Shown piece after piece: positions 7,157 through 14,110 of a DNA stretch of 14,110 bases. The DNA lies in NCBI GenBank assembly GCA_023388555.1, contig JAEWGA010000018.1, positions 1-14,110 of the forward strand, in the 5' to 3' direction. A model generated the notes under the pieces. That model was not told where the DNA came from and did no database searches. It saw only the letters and a program-made list of their open reading frames with translations. Positions within the stretch are counted from its first letter, which is position 1. Every line of letters starts with the position of its first letter. This DNA comes from Bacteroidota bacterium (GTDB lineage: Bacteria; Bacteroidota; Bacteroidia; Bacteroidales; Porphyromonadaceae). Made by a program: the position numbers and the translations under genes.

Positions 7157-8596
7157 TTAGTTTAGCTTGTAGGCAAACCCAAAGCTAAATAGCTCGTTGT
7201 ATTGCAGCATCTTCTTAAATGTTTTCTCGGGAAGAATCATGCTGTCGTCGAAGCGCAAGTTTACGTTAATACGGGTGCTAAAATACTTTGTTAGCGCAAA
7301 GGAGAGGGTGTTCTCGAACTCCGTTTCAATATTCTTAAACGAGGTGTTATAGAACAAACGCGATTGCCAGTTAATGGTTTGCGAAATGTCGAAGTTAAGC
7401 ATAGCACGCAAGGTGGAACCTAAACGTAACTTGTAACGCTCGTTGGGCTTCAAACCTATCCGGGATTTATCTATATCGTCACTAAAGGTATATATATAGG
7501 TAACCGATATTGGGGATATGTTGGCAGAGAAGTTGAGTTTCTTAAAGGGGTCGTCAAACTTCTTGGTTATTTCGTAACGCATACCAGGACCACCGTCGAT
7601 GATAAAAGGGGCAAAGGTTCTGGACACTACATTTCCGTCCTTCCCCCGGTTTAGGAGCAACTGTGTACGGAACTGTCCGTCCAGGGTATAATACCACCTA
7701 TCGAAGGCTTTAATACCAAAGTTGCTTACTATTCTTAGCAAGTCGTCGGAGATGCGGTATTTGGAAATAGGATCGTTCACCGAGTTAAAGAAGCCGAGCT
7801 TCGACTCCAGTTCGTTGGTCCAATTTACACGCCCTTTGTTGTAAGCAACCTTAAGGTAGGTACGCATGTTCAAGTTAAGGCTGTTGTTACCACCTTTGTA
7901 CCAATTTTCGGATATTTGGTTTTGTGCAAACTGTAAGGTGCTTTCCAGCATACGCGTCCAGTACACTCGGTCCACTACTTGTTTCTGCAGCTCTTCGGAG
8001 TTTGCTTCTTGTATTTTGGGCTTTCCTATCTTCAGTCTAAGGTCCGATGCTACTTCTACATTTTTATATTCAATAGGGCCTGGCAACATATCGGAGGTGT
8101 AATGGATGTTATCCATTTCTTGCATAAAGGCCAACCTACGCATGTCGTCCACCAACTGCCTTTCGGCACGTAGCTGCGCAAATTTACCGCTGTGCATCAG
8201 GCTATCCACATACTTATTATAGGCATAGTCCTGTAAGTTGGTGTAGCGGGATGGATAGAGTTTTATGGGTGAGGCCGAAGGTATTTCCCGATGATAAATT
8301 TGGGCATCGAACACCAGCGGAGTAAACAAAGGAGTGAATACGTTGGCCTGCTGTAAGGTAGTAACAGCATCGGGCAGGGGGGTAAAAGGGCGCGATATAA
8401 TAGCCTTGGCCTGCTCCGATAAACCAGCGCTTAGGCTATCGGTAAGTAAAATTTTGGATGCATAAAAAGGTATATACGAAACCGTACTATCCTGCACAGC
8501 AGTAACGCTTGGGCTAACAACCGGGGCCGATTGTACGGACAGGGAAAACATACCTGTAAACAACACGACCAAAATAGCGGGAAGACTCTTGTTCAT
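7157..8596 (-). CDS. DUF3078-like outer-membrane protein
   Basis: The protein has 479 residues from the ATG at 8596. Residues 1-24 are a signal peptide (short basic start, hydrophobic core, cleavage expected after VQSA). The mature N-terminal part to about residue 200 has the TPLFTPLVFD segment and a charged, probably helical region. From about 220 onward it alternates polar and hydrophobic residues as in a beta-barrel. It contains NWYKGGNNSL (231-240) followed by a run of strand-like segments, the pattern of the DUF3078 family of Bacteroidetes. The end (FGFAYKLN) is aromatic-rich like other outer-membrane strands. The function of the family is unknown to me; an outer-membrane location is inferred. 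An upstream GTG at 8632 would add 12 residues and spoil the signal peptide, so it is not used. It is divergent from rprX and has its own terminator. Confidence 0.85.
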   Translation of the reverse strand: MNKSLPAILVVLFTGMFSLSVQSAPVVSPSVTAVQDSTVSYIPFYASKILLTDSLSAGLSEQAKAIISRPFTPLPDAVTTLQQANVFTPLFTPLVFDAQIYHREIPSASPIKLYPSRYTNLQDYAYNKYVDSLMHSGKFAQLRAERQLVDDMRRLAFMQEMDNIHYTSDMLPGPIEYKNVEVASDLRLKIGKPKIQEANSEELQKQVVDRVYWTRMLESTLQFAQNQISENWYKGGNNSLNLNMRTYLKVAYNKGRVNWTNELESKLGFFNSVNDPISKYRISDDLLRIVSNFGIKAFDRWYYTLDGQFRTQLLLNRGKDGNVVSRTFAPFIIDGGPGMRYEITKKFDDPFKKLNFSANISPISVTYIYTFSDDIDKSRIGLKPNERYKLRLGSTLRAMLNFDISQTINWQSRLFYNTSFKNIETEFENTLSFALTKYFSTRINVNLRFDDSMILPEKTFKKMLQYNELFSFGFAYKLN

Positions 8597-8642
8597 GTAG
8601 TATCTTGTTTTACAAAATGTTGGGGGTTTCACTAACTGCCTA

Positions 8643-8650
8643 CAAAAGTA
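8643..8650 (-). promoter_or_regulatory. -7 box of the DUF3078-type gene
   Basis: The complement reads TACTTTTG, a full match to TAnnTTTG. It predicts a start near 8637 and a leader of about 40 bases. No TTG lies at the usual 19-21 bp further upstream, so the -33 element is weak or missing and activation may be needed. Confidence 0.4.
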
Positions 8651-8991
8651 CAGAGAATAACCGATATTCCCTGCTTAGTCCAACAATTTCCTTTTCCTCT
8701 TCCCTCCTAAACTATGCCGCACCACTTCTGGCTACCTACATGGTTATATGCCTAATGCCCAGAAGAAAGAATATATCTTTTTTTATACCCCACAGCTAAA
8801 CAAGGAAAGTTTTACCAGTCCCCCAGTACACTTTTCATACTAACACGCACCTTAAAAACGGAATAACCGACTGATAACCAAAAGAAAAAACATACCCTAA
8901 ACCCATATTAAGCAGAGCCGACAGGAGGCCAATTAACAAAGAAGACGTTAAGTTTTAACACTCATTATACTAATAAGCCAAGATTATTTCC

Positions 8992-8999
8992 CATATTTG
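8992..8999 (+). promoter_or_regulatory. Candidate -7 box of rprXY
   Basis: CATATTTG differs from TAnnTTTG at one base and is followed by CAG, as in many Bacteroidetes promoters. It predicts a leader of under 20 bases before the ATG at 9024. No clear -33 TTG is seen. Confidence 0.3.
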
Positions 9000-9023
9000 C
9001 AGTAAACAAGTATAGCTTCAATA

Positions 9024-10517
9024 ATGAAAAAGTCGACCATTTGGCTACTCGTCATCGTGATGATACTTGCATTCAGCGGCTTGCTGTATATGCAGGTAAA
9101 CTACGTCAATGTGGTTTACCAGTCGCGTAACGAGCAGTTTGATGAGGCTGTACGAAAGTCCTTGGAAGAGGTAAACCGCCAAATAGAACAAGACGAGGTA
9201 AAAAACGCCATGGTTCAAAGCTTCGGGGCGCAGTGGTACAACACACCCAACCTGAAGGAAACCTTACCCAACCTGAAGATAGACCCCAAGGCTTTTAAGC
9301 TGGACCAGCTACCAAAGTCGTGCCAAACACCAAGGGTAATGAACCGAACGGACCGTTTTCTGGACATCTCGAAAATACTCCAAAGCCAACTACGAAACCA
9401 AGCCGGCAGGGTACGCGACCTTATTGTGGAGTTAGCCATAGACATGGTACGAAAGGAAAAAACGGCATCGTTCTACGACAGGGTAAGCCGAAAGCAACTG
9501 GAGGACTACCTATCCCAAACCTTCACAAATAACGGCATATACCTACACTACCTTTACGAGGTTGTGGACAAGAACAACCGTGTATACTTTTCTTCCGGAC
9601 AAGTGCCACGCAACAACAGCTACGGCGTGTTTACCCAAGTGCTATTTTTGAACGACCCACCTTCCAGCATGCACTTCCTTAAAGTGTACTTCCCGGGTAA
9701 GCAAAACTACATTTCCAGCACAATGGACTTCCTGATACCCTCCATTGTATTCACGGCACTACTGTTTCTTATATTTATATACACCATCATCACCATTTTT
9801 AGGCAGAAGAAGTTAGCCGAGCTGAAAACGGACTTCATTAACAATATGACCCACGAGCTAAAAACGCCCGTTTCCACCATTTTGTTAGGTACCCAAATGC
9901 TCCGCGATGTGGATGTGGATAAAAGTCCCGAAGTATTTCAGCAAATAACCTCATCCATATCCGAAGAAAGCAAGCGGCTTAACTTCTTAGTGGAAAAAGT
10001 GCTGCAAATATCGCTTTTCGACCGCCGCAAAGTGGCATATAAAATGAAAGAGGTGGATATTCAAGAGCTTATCCTATCCGTAGCAAATACCTTCAGCTTA
10101 AAGGTAGAGAGCTTTGGTGGTAGCATATTGGTTAACCTCGATGCCGATAGTGTAGATGTGCAGGCCGACGAAATGCACCTCACCAACGTAATATTCAACC
10201 TTCTTGACAATGCGCTAAAATACAAGCGCGAAGGCATAGTGCCCGAACTAGAAATAGGCACCTACAACGAAGACAATAACTTGTGCATATATATACAAGA
10301 TAATGGTATAGGCATCCGAAAAGAACACCTAAAAAAAATCTTCGACCGTTTTTACAGAGTACCCACAGGAAATGTACACAACGTTAAAGGATTTGGGTTA
10401 GGGCTTGCCTATGTTGCCCTTGTGATTGCCGACCACGGAGGAACTATCCGTGCCGAAAGCGAACCAGGCAAAGGAACACGATTTATTATTAACTTACCGC
10501 TCATAAAAAACAAATGA
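9024..10517 (+). CDS. rprX: RprX-type sensor histidine kinase
   Basis: A membrane histidine kinase of 497 residues. The first membrane helix covers about 5-25 and the second about 235-258, enclosing a periplasmic sensor region of about 200 residues. No HAMP domain is evident between helix 2 and the dimerisation helix. The H-box FINNMTHELKTP carries the phospho-accepting His277. The HATPase domain has the N-box (NVIFNLLDNALKY, near 388-400), the G1 box DNGIGI (426-431), the F-box FDRFYRV and the G2 box GFGLGLA (456-462), all intact. The start MKKSTIWLL and the overall layout match RprX of Bacteroides, first studied in connection with altered porin expression. It is followed after 3 bp by its response regulator. 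The signal sensed is not known from this sequence. Confidence 0.93.
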   Translation: MKKSTIWLLVIVMILAFSGLLYMQVNYVNVVYQSRNEQFDEAVRKSLEEVNRQIEQDEVKNAMVQSFGAQWYNTPNLKETLPNLKIDPKAFKLDQLPKSCQTPRVMNRTDRFLDISKILQSQLRNQAGRVRDLIVELAIDMVRKEKTASFYDRVSRKQLEDYLSQTFTNNGIYLHYLYEVVDKNNRVYFSSGQVPRNNSYGVFTQVLFLNDPPSSMHFLKVYFPGKQNYISSTMDFLIPSIVFTALLFLIFIYTIITIFRQKKLAELKTDFINNMTHELKTPVSTILLGTQMLRDVDVDKSPEVFQQITSSISEESKRLNFLVEKVLQISLFDRRKVAYKMKEVDIQELILSVANTFSLKVESFGGSILVNLDADSVDVQADEMHLTNVIFNLLDNALKYKREGIVPELEIGTYNEDNNLCIYIQDNGIGIRKEHLKKIFDRFYRVPTGNVHNVKGFGLGLAYVALVIADHGGTIRAESEPGKGTRFIINLPLIKNK

Positions 10518-10520
10518 CCT

Positions 10521-11258
10521 ATGGACGAAAGAATTAGAATTTTCCTATGTGAAGACGACGAAAACTTAGGTACCCTACTAAGAGAATACCTAAATACCAA
10601 AGGATATGACGCCACCTTATTCTCCGACGGAGAAACCGGCCTTAAGGAATTCATGAGAAGCTCTCAAGAATACGACATTTGCTTATTAGACGTTATGATG
10701 CCCCGCAAAGACGGCTTCTCTTTAGCACAGGACATCCGTAGCCTAAGCCCCGAGATACCCATAATCTTCCTAACAGCTAAAACCCTTAAAGAGGACGTTT
10801 TAACTGGATTCAAGATTGGTGCCGACGACTACCTAACCAAACCCTTCAGCATGGAAGAGCTAACAGTACGTATTGAAGCCGTGCTACGCCGCGTTAAAGG
10901 GAAAAAGAACAAAGAAGTACCCTTTTACAAAATGGGTAACTTCCACTTCGACACCCGTAAGCAACTGCTCTCCATTGGCGAGAAAGTAACAAAACTAACC
11001 ACCAAAGAGTGCGAACTGTTGATGCTGTTGTGCTCGCACGCCAACGAACTGCTGGAACGCAACTACGCCCTTAAAATGATTTGGAACGAGGACTCCTACT
11101 TCAACGCTCGCAGTATGGACGTATACATCACCAAACTTCGTAAACTACTAAAGGACGACCCCAGGGTGGAAATTTTAAACGTTCACGGGAAAGGTTACAA
11201 ACTAATTACCCCTGCCGGTGAAGAAAAACCCACACCCGAAAACGAACTCGAAGTATAA
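10521..11258 (+). CDS. rprY: RprY-type response regulator (OmpR/PhoB class)
   Basis: The 245 residues form a receiver domain (about 5-118) and a winged-helix DNA-binding domain (about 133-230). The receiver has the acidic pocket Glu11/Asp12, phospho-acceptor Asp57 in DICLLDVMMP, Thr85 in FLTAK and Lys107 in DDYLTKPF, so phosphorylation by the adjacent kinase is expected. The C-terminal domain shows TTKECELLMLL and the recognition-helix segment RSMDVYITKLRKLL typical of Trans_reg_C. The gene starts 3 bp after the rprX stop, so the pair is translated from one transcript. In Porphyromonas gingivalis a related RprY occurs without its kinase; here both are present. The last 20 residues are a Pro/Glu-rich tail. 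Confidence 0.95.
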   Translation: MDERIRIFLCEDDENLGTLLREYLNTKGYDATLFSDGETGLKEFMRSSQEYDICLLDVMMPRKDGFSLAQDIRSLSPEIPIIFLTAKTLKEDVLTGFKIGADDYLTKPFSMEELTVRIEAVLRRVKGKKNKEVPFYKMGNFHFDTRKQLLSIGEKVTKLTTKECELLMLLCSHANELLERNYALKMIWNEDSYFNARSMDVYITKLRKLLKDDPRVEILNVHGKGYKLITPAGEEKPTPENELEV

Positions 11259-11332
11259 CCACCACGCCTACTCTTCGGGCTTTTAGTTTTATTTGGATTA
11301 GCAGAGCAGTGGTATAAGGCATAAAATCTTTG

Positions 11333-11340
11333 TACCTTTG
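11333..11340 (+). promoter_or_regulatory. -7 box of the Lrp/AsnC-type gene
   Basis: TACCTTTG matches TAnnTTTG exactly and is followed by CTCTGC. It predicts initiation near 11347, 18 bases before the ATG at 11365, which excludes the TTG at 11338 as a start codon. No clear -33 TTG is seen. Confidence 0.5.
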
Positions 11341-11364
11341 CTCTGCATAACAAAAGATATTACT

Positions 11365-11841
11365 ATGGCTAAATTAATAGACCGATTGGACCGCAAAATC
11401 TTAAATGTGATACTCAACAATGCGCGCACCCCTTTTAAGGATATTGCCGACGTTTGCGGAGTATCGCGGGCTGCCGTACACCAACGCGTTATGCGCCTAA
11501 TAGAGAAAAAAGTGGTTGTAGGCTCTGGTTACAAGGTGGACTCCCGAAAGTTGGGATACACCACCTTCGCTTACATTGGCATGAAATTGGAAAGAGGAAG
11601 CCTTTACCAAAAGGTGACCGACCAAATTAAAACCATTCCCGAGGTTATGGAATGCCACTACACCACTGGTCCATACGCCCTGCTTATTAAGGTATCGGCC
11701 AAAGATAACGACCACCTGATGAAGATTCTTAGCGAGAAAATTCAAATTATTGAAGGGGTTGTTTCTACCGAAACCCTTATATCCCTGGCCGAAGCCTTTG
11801 CGCGTCCTTTCCATGTGAACGAAGACGACACGCTTGACTAA
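11365..11841 (+). CDS. Lrp/AsnC-family transcriptional regulator
   Basis: The 158-residue protein has the two-domain layout and length of the Lrp/AsnC family. The N-terminal winged helix is at about 4-60, with LDRKILNVILNNARTPF, a recognition helix in VSRAAVHQRVMRL and the wing near GYKVDSRKLGY. The C-terminal ligand-binding RAM domain is at about 66-142, with PEVMECHYTTGPYALLIKV and a final helix-strand. Such proteins form dimers and octamers and answer to amino acids or other small effectors; the effector here is not predictable. The ATG at 11365 is used because an upstream TTG would lie inside the promoter box. It is a single gene, 106 bp after rprY and followed by a hairpin before tRNA-Pro. 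Confidence 0.93.
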   Translation: MAKLIDRLDRKILNVILNNARTPFKDIADVCGVSRAAVHQRVMRLIEKKVVVGSGYKVDSRKLGYTTFAYIGMKLERGSLYQKVTDQIKTIPEVMECHYTTGPYALLIKVSAKDNDHLMKILSEKIQIIEGVVSTETLISLAEAFARPFHVNEDDTLD

Positions 11842-11860
11842 GCCAGTTCACCACCATATA

Positions 11861-11892
11861 CAAGAGGCAACAACACACCACGTTGCCTCTTG
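11861..11892 (+). terminator. Hairpin after the Lrp/AsnC-type gene
   Basis: A perfect 11-bp stem joins 11861-11871 to 11882-11892 with a 10-base loop. It is followed by CCTACC rather than a T-tract, and the tRNA begins 5 bp later. It probably marks the 3' end of the regulator mRNA or a processing point, rather than a strong terminator. Confidence 0.5.
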
Positions 11893-11897
11893 CCTAC

Positions 11898-11970
11898 CGG
11901 GATGTAGCACAGTTGGTAGCGCGCCACGTTCGGGACGTGGAGGTCGGAAGTTCGAGTCTTCTCATCCCGA
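11898..11970 (+). tRNA. tRNA-Pro (CGG)
   Basis: The cloverleaf is complete: acceptor CGGGATG/CATCCCG, anticodon stem CCACG/CGTGG around TTCGGGA (anticodon CGG at 11931-11933, reading CCG), and a T-arm with TTCGAGT on a 5-bp stem with one wobble. The first base C1 pairs with G72, as usual for bacterial tRNA-Pro. The discriminator is A and CCA is not encoded. The D stem GCAC/GCGC has one A.C mismatch. No consensus promoter lies between it and the regulator gene, so it may be cut from a longer transcript. Confidence 0.95.
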
Positions 11971-12009
11971 CTTCTTAGCTTACTCAACAGCTGAAGTCAC
12001 TCACTTTTA
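11969..12009 (+). terminator. Hairpin directly after tRNA-Pro
   Basis: Six plus four pairs with a 2-base bulge join 11969-11980 to 11989-11998 around an 8-base loop. The stem uses the last two bases of the tRNA. Only a weak T-tract (ACTTTTAA) follows. It is either a weak terminator or a fold competing with the tRNA acceptor stem during 3' processing. Confidence 0.4.
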
Positions 12010-12026
12010 AACTAATAATGAAACAG

Positions 12027-12079
12027 AGCATAGGAGAATTATCATCTGGCAACAGAGGTTAATTCCCTATGCTTTTTTT
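12027..12079 (+). terminator. Strong hairpin with T-tract, 8 bp before the antiporter start
   Basis: AGCATAGG, one bulged A and GAATTA (12027-12041) pair with 12060-12073. Inside, TCTG and CAGA close a GCAA tetraloop. Seven T follow (12073-12079). The form is that of a complete intrinsic terminator for the tRNA-Pro transcript, yet the ATG of the next gene is at 12088. No consensus promoter lies between them. It could act as an attenuator of the antiporter gene. Confidence 0.75.
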
Positions 12080-12087
12080 GTACCCTC

Positions 12088-13059
12088 ATGACACTATCCT
12101 TTATTTACTTATTTATTGGCGTAGCACTTATCCTGTACGGAGCTAACTGGCTCACCGATGGAGCTTCTTCCATTGCCAAACGCATGCATATCCCCGACCT
12201 CATCATTGGGCTAACCGTGGTTGCTTTCGGAACCTCGGCTCCCGAGCTATCGGTAAGCCTAATATCTTCGCTTCACGGCAGTGGTGGTATGTCGGTAGGA
12301 AATGTTTTAGGCTCCAACATATTCAACATACTGGCAATATTGGGCATCACCGCCCTAATTGTACCCCTCCCCGTTACCAAACCTATGCAGCGGTTCGATA
12401 TCCCAATAGCTATCGTAGGCGCACTGCTACTTATACTTGTATTGGTGGACCTCGACTTCGATGGCGCACCTTCTATCCTAACACGAAGCGAAGGCATCAT
12501 ATTGCTCTGCTTCGCCTACCTATTCATTAGGTATACCATATACATGGGGAAAAAAGGTAGCTCCCGTAACGAAGAAGTAGAAACCCAAGTGAAAACAATG
12601 TCCACCCCCAAATCTGCCCTGTGGATTATATTAGGATTGGCGGGGTTAGTGGCTGGCGGACAGCTTTTTGTTACTGGAGCCTCGGACATAGCCAAGACGC
12701 TTGGCGTTAGCGATACCATAATAGGACTAACCATAGTGGCGTGGGGGACATCGTTACCCGAGCTGGCAACCTCCATAGTGGCGGCTATTAAACGGAACAC
12801 GGACATAGCCTTAGGCAATGTTATAGGAAGTAACATATTCAACATTTTTATTGTATTAGGGCTATCGGCCACCATCAGCCCCATGCATAACTTAGCCTTC
12901 ACCTGGACCGACCTATTGTTGCAATTAGGCGCAACACTACTACTGCTCATCTTTGGCCGCTATATCCAGCAAGGCGTTATAGCCCGTTGGCAAGGTGCCA
13001 TTATGCTCACTATCTTCATTGCTTACAACGGGTTGCTTATAAGCCAGGCCCTACAATAG
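12088..13059 (+). CDS. CaCA-family sodium/calcium antiporter
   Basis: An inner-membrane cation exchanger of 323 residues, the usual length of bacterial YrbG-like members. It contains the two inverted alpha-repeats of the family. The first is GLTVVAFGTSAPELSVSL (about 41-58) followed by GNVLGSNIFNILAILG. The second is GLTIVAWGTSLPELATSI followed by GNVIGSNIFNIFIVLG. The acidic residues of the two PEL motifs and the Asn residues of GSNIFN form the ion-binding site in known exchangers. About ten hydrophobic helices are seen, with a charged cytosolic loop near 155-172. It probably exports Ca2+ in exchange for Na+ or H+; the ions are inferred from the family. The ATG at 12088 starts just ahead of the first helix as usual. 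A terminator-like hairpin ends 8 bp upstream, which makes its expression unusual. Confidence 0.93.
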   Translation: MTLSFIYLFIGVALILYGANWLTDGASSIAKRMHIPDLIIGLTVVAFGTSAPELSVSLISSLHGSGGMSVGNVLGSNIFNILAILGITALIVPLPVTKPMQRFDIPIAIVGALLLILVLVDLDFDGAPSILTRSEGIILLCFAYLFIRYTIYMGKKGSSRNEEVETQVKTMSTPKSALWIILGLAGLVAGGQLFVTGASDIAKTLGVSDTIIGLTIVAWGTSLPELATSIVAAIKRNTDIALGNVIGSNIFNIFIVLGLSATISPMHNLAFTWTDLLLQLGATLLLLIFGRYIQQGVIARWQGAIMLTIFIAYNGLLISQALQ

Positions 13060-13088
13060 CAACCCAATAGGCATTGCCCAGAAATGGT

Positions 13089-13096
13089 TATTTTTG
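13089..13096 (+). promoter_or_regulatory. -7 box of ftsK
   Basis: TATTTTTG matches TAnnTTTG and predicts a start near 13103 with a leader of about 64 bases. The nearest upstream TTG (13074-13076) is only 12 bp away, so no proper -33 element is seen. Confidence 0.4.
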
Positions 13097-13166
13097 TAAA
13101 CCAGCCTCGTGCCTACACCTTTGGGGCCTAACACAAGAAGATACTCGTATTCAACTACCCATTAAC

Positions 13167-14110
13167 ATGCAAAGAAACAGCAAAGAAAACCGCCGACCAC
13201 AACCCGCAACCGCAACCCGTAACCACAAAAAAGCCACTGCAGGGCAACACAGCAAACAATGGCAAAACACCCTTCCCCTTATTGCAGGTGGAATATTGGT
13301 GGCATTAGGTATCTTCTTGTTCTTCTCCTATGTGTCGTACTTCTTCACAGGGGCAAAAAACCAAGGATTAGTACTTAGCCAATCCCTCTCCGAAACCGTA
13401 GGAACCACACAGGAGGTAGCTGGTCACACAGGTTCATCGGGAGCATTCCTTATGCACATGTTGGTAAACAACTTCCTGGGCGTACCCTTGCTGTTCCTTA
13501 TTTACTACATTACAATAGCTGGTGCCGGATTACTTAGGCTCGTAAAAATAAGCTACATTAAACAGTTCATATTTTGTGTTGTTGCGGCTTTTTGGAGTGC
13601 CTTATTCCTGGCTATGGTATGTAAACCCTTCGAAGGCAGCCTATTCTTCTACCCCGGCGGAATGGTAGGTATGCTTATGTACACCAACTTAGTGCGCATA
13701 GTGGGCATGCTGGGCGTTATCCTGATACTGGCTCTGGCATTATGCATCATTTTACTCGTATCCTTCCAAGGGCTTACAAACAAATACCTTAACTGGACAG
13801 CGCAACGACAACTAAAGGCAGAGCAACAGAAACAGGAAAAAAGCATTTCACCCTCCCCCGAAAATACTACAACAGTGCCCGAGGTTAGCCCTACCCCCAC
13901 CCCGCCAGCTACCGAAGACGAAACACACAACACCCCTAACCGCTCTTGGAAAAACATGTGGGGAAAGGCTACCCAAAAGAAAGAAGAAGAGGAAGAAGCC
14001 GATACCCCCACCAACACAAACACCCAAACGGACCTTCCCCCTGCCCCCTTGGACGCCACCCCTTACGAAGCTGAGGAGGAATACCCACAACCCGAAGAGC
14101 TGAGCATACC
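13167..14110 (+). CDS. ftsK: DNA translocase FtsK, N-terminal part (cut by window end)
   Basis: The frame from ATG 13167 is open to the last base, giving 314 residues. A basic, Gln/Asn-rich cytosolic start (1-33) is followed by four membrane helices: about 36-60, 104-126, 134-152 and 171-199. These form the FtsK_4TM membrane anchor, with GAKNQGLVLSQS in the first outer loop as in Bacteroidetes members. From about 205 the chain is a Pro/Thr/Glu-rich linker with an acidic run (KKEEEEEA). The RecA-like motor and the DNA-reading gamma domain would lie beyond the window. FtsK anchors at the division septum and pumps chromosome DNA for dimer resolution. The call rests on the membrane layout and linker, because no motor motif is visible here. 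It begins 107 bp after the antiporter. Confidence 0.85.
   Translation, partial: MQRNSKENRRPQPATATRNHKKATAGQHSKQWQNTLPLIAGGILVALGIFLFFSYVSYFFTGAKNQGLVLSQSLSETVGTTQEVAGHTGSSGAFLMHMLVNNFLGVPLLFLIYYITIAGAGLLRLVKISYIKQFIFCVVAAFWSALFLAMVCKPFEGSLFFYPGGMVGMLMYTNLVRIVGMLGVILILALALCIILLVSFQGLTNKYLNWTAQRQLKAEQQKQEKSISPSPENTTTVPEVSPTPTPPATEDETHNTPNRSWKNMWGKATQKKEEEEEADTPTNTNTQTDLPPAPLDATPYEAEEEYPQPEELSI

Larger units (their letters stand above)
8597..9023. other. Divergent control region between the DUF3078-type gene and rprX
   Basis: These 427 bases hold no convincing coding frame. They contain a -7 box for each outward gene (8643-8650 leftward, 8992-8999 rightward) and a 10-bp direct repeat GAATAACCGA at 8655-8664 and 8861-8870. 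The centre is pyrimidine-rich on the + strand, and there is one short A+T-rich hairpin near 8768-8782. The length leaves room for regulator sites, but none was identified. Confidence 0.5.

Noticed and set aside
8597..8632. GTG start adding twelve residues to the DUF3078-type protein
   Set aside because: It would place a basic, non-hydrophobic extension before a clear signal peptide.
11338..11364. TTG start for the Lrp/AsnC-type gene
   Set aside because: It overlaps the predicted -7 box TACCTTTG, so it would not be transcribed; the ATG at 11365 fits the family.
13649..14059. 136-codon - strand open frame opposite ftsK
   Set aside because: It is a low-complexity Ser/Val/Gly translation produced by the Pro/Thr/Glu-rich linker of ftsK on the other strand.
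1..14110. CRISPR array, insertion sequence, rRNA or plasmid origin
   Set aside because: No regularly spaced repeats, transposase motifs, rRNA segments or iteron clusters were seen on either strand.

Overview
The window looks like a chromosomal segment of a strictly anaerobic Bacteroidota, most likely order Bacteroidales. The evidence is a single-chain pyruvate:ferredoxin oxidoreductase, an RprX/RprY-type two-component pair, a DUF3078-type outer-membrane protein, an FtsK with a four-helix N-terminus, and promoters of the Bacteroidetes type (TTG, 19 bp, TAnnTTTG) with little Shine-Dalgarno signal. The genus cannot be named from this sequence.

Left part (1 to about 1760): an accessory-looking stretch. 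It holds two + strand genes with no recognised family. One encodes a charge-segregated disordered protein with a basic head and a long Asp/Glu run; the other a Trp- and Cys-rich 198-residue protein. Their codon choice (many CTG, few CTA/TTA) differs from the genes to the right. A non-coding stretch with inverted and direct repeats follows and ends at the 3' end of a tRNA(CAU) gene. This resembles the flank of an element inserted beside a tRNA, but no integrase and no duplicated tRNA end is visible.

Middle (1770 to 8596, all - strand): the tRNA(CAU) with a clear promoter and a terminator; nifJ, encoding a full-length pyruvate:ferredoxin oxidoreductase with its own terminator; 35 bp upstream of nifJ, an AAA_14/DUF4143-type ATPase whose Walker B glutamate is replaced by glutamine; then a terminator and a secreted DUF3078-like outer-membrane protein.

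Right part (9024 to end, all + strand): rprX and rprY (histidine kinase and OmpR-type regulator, 3 bp apart), an Lrp/AsnC-family regulator, tRNA-Pro(CGG), a CaCA-family Na+/Ca2+ antiporter, and the first 314 codons of ftsK, cut by the window edge. Two hairpins lie between tRNA-Pro and the antiporter. The second has a full T-tract that ends 8 bp before the antiporter start codon, so the antiporter may be expressed by controlled read-through.

Most of the window is ordinary core genome: energy metabolism, envelope sensing, cation transport and chromosome segregation. The points most worth a second look are the Walker-B-substituted ATPase ahead of nifJ, the structured leader of the antiporter, and the unrecognised gene pair beside the tRNA.
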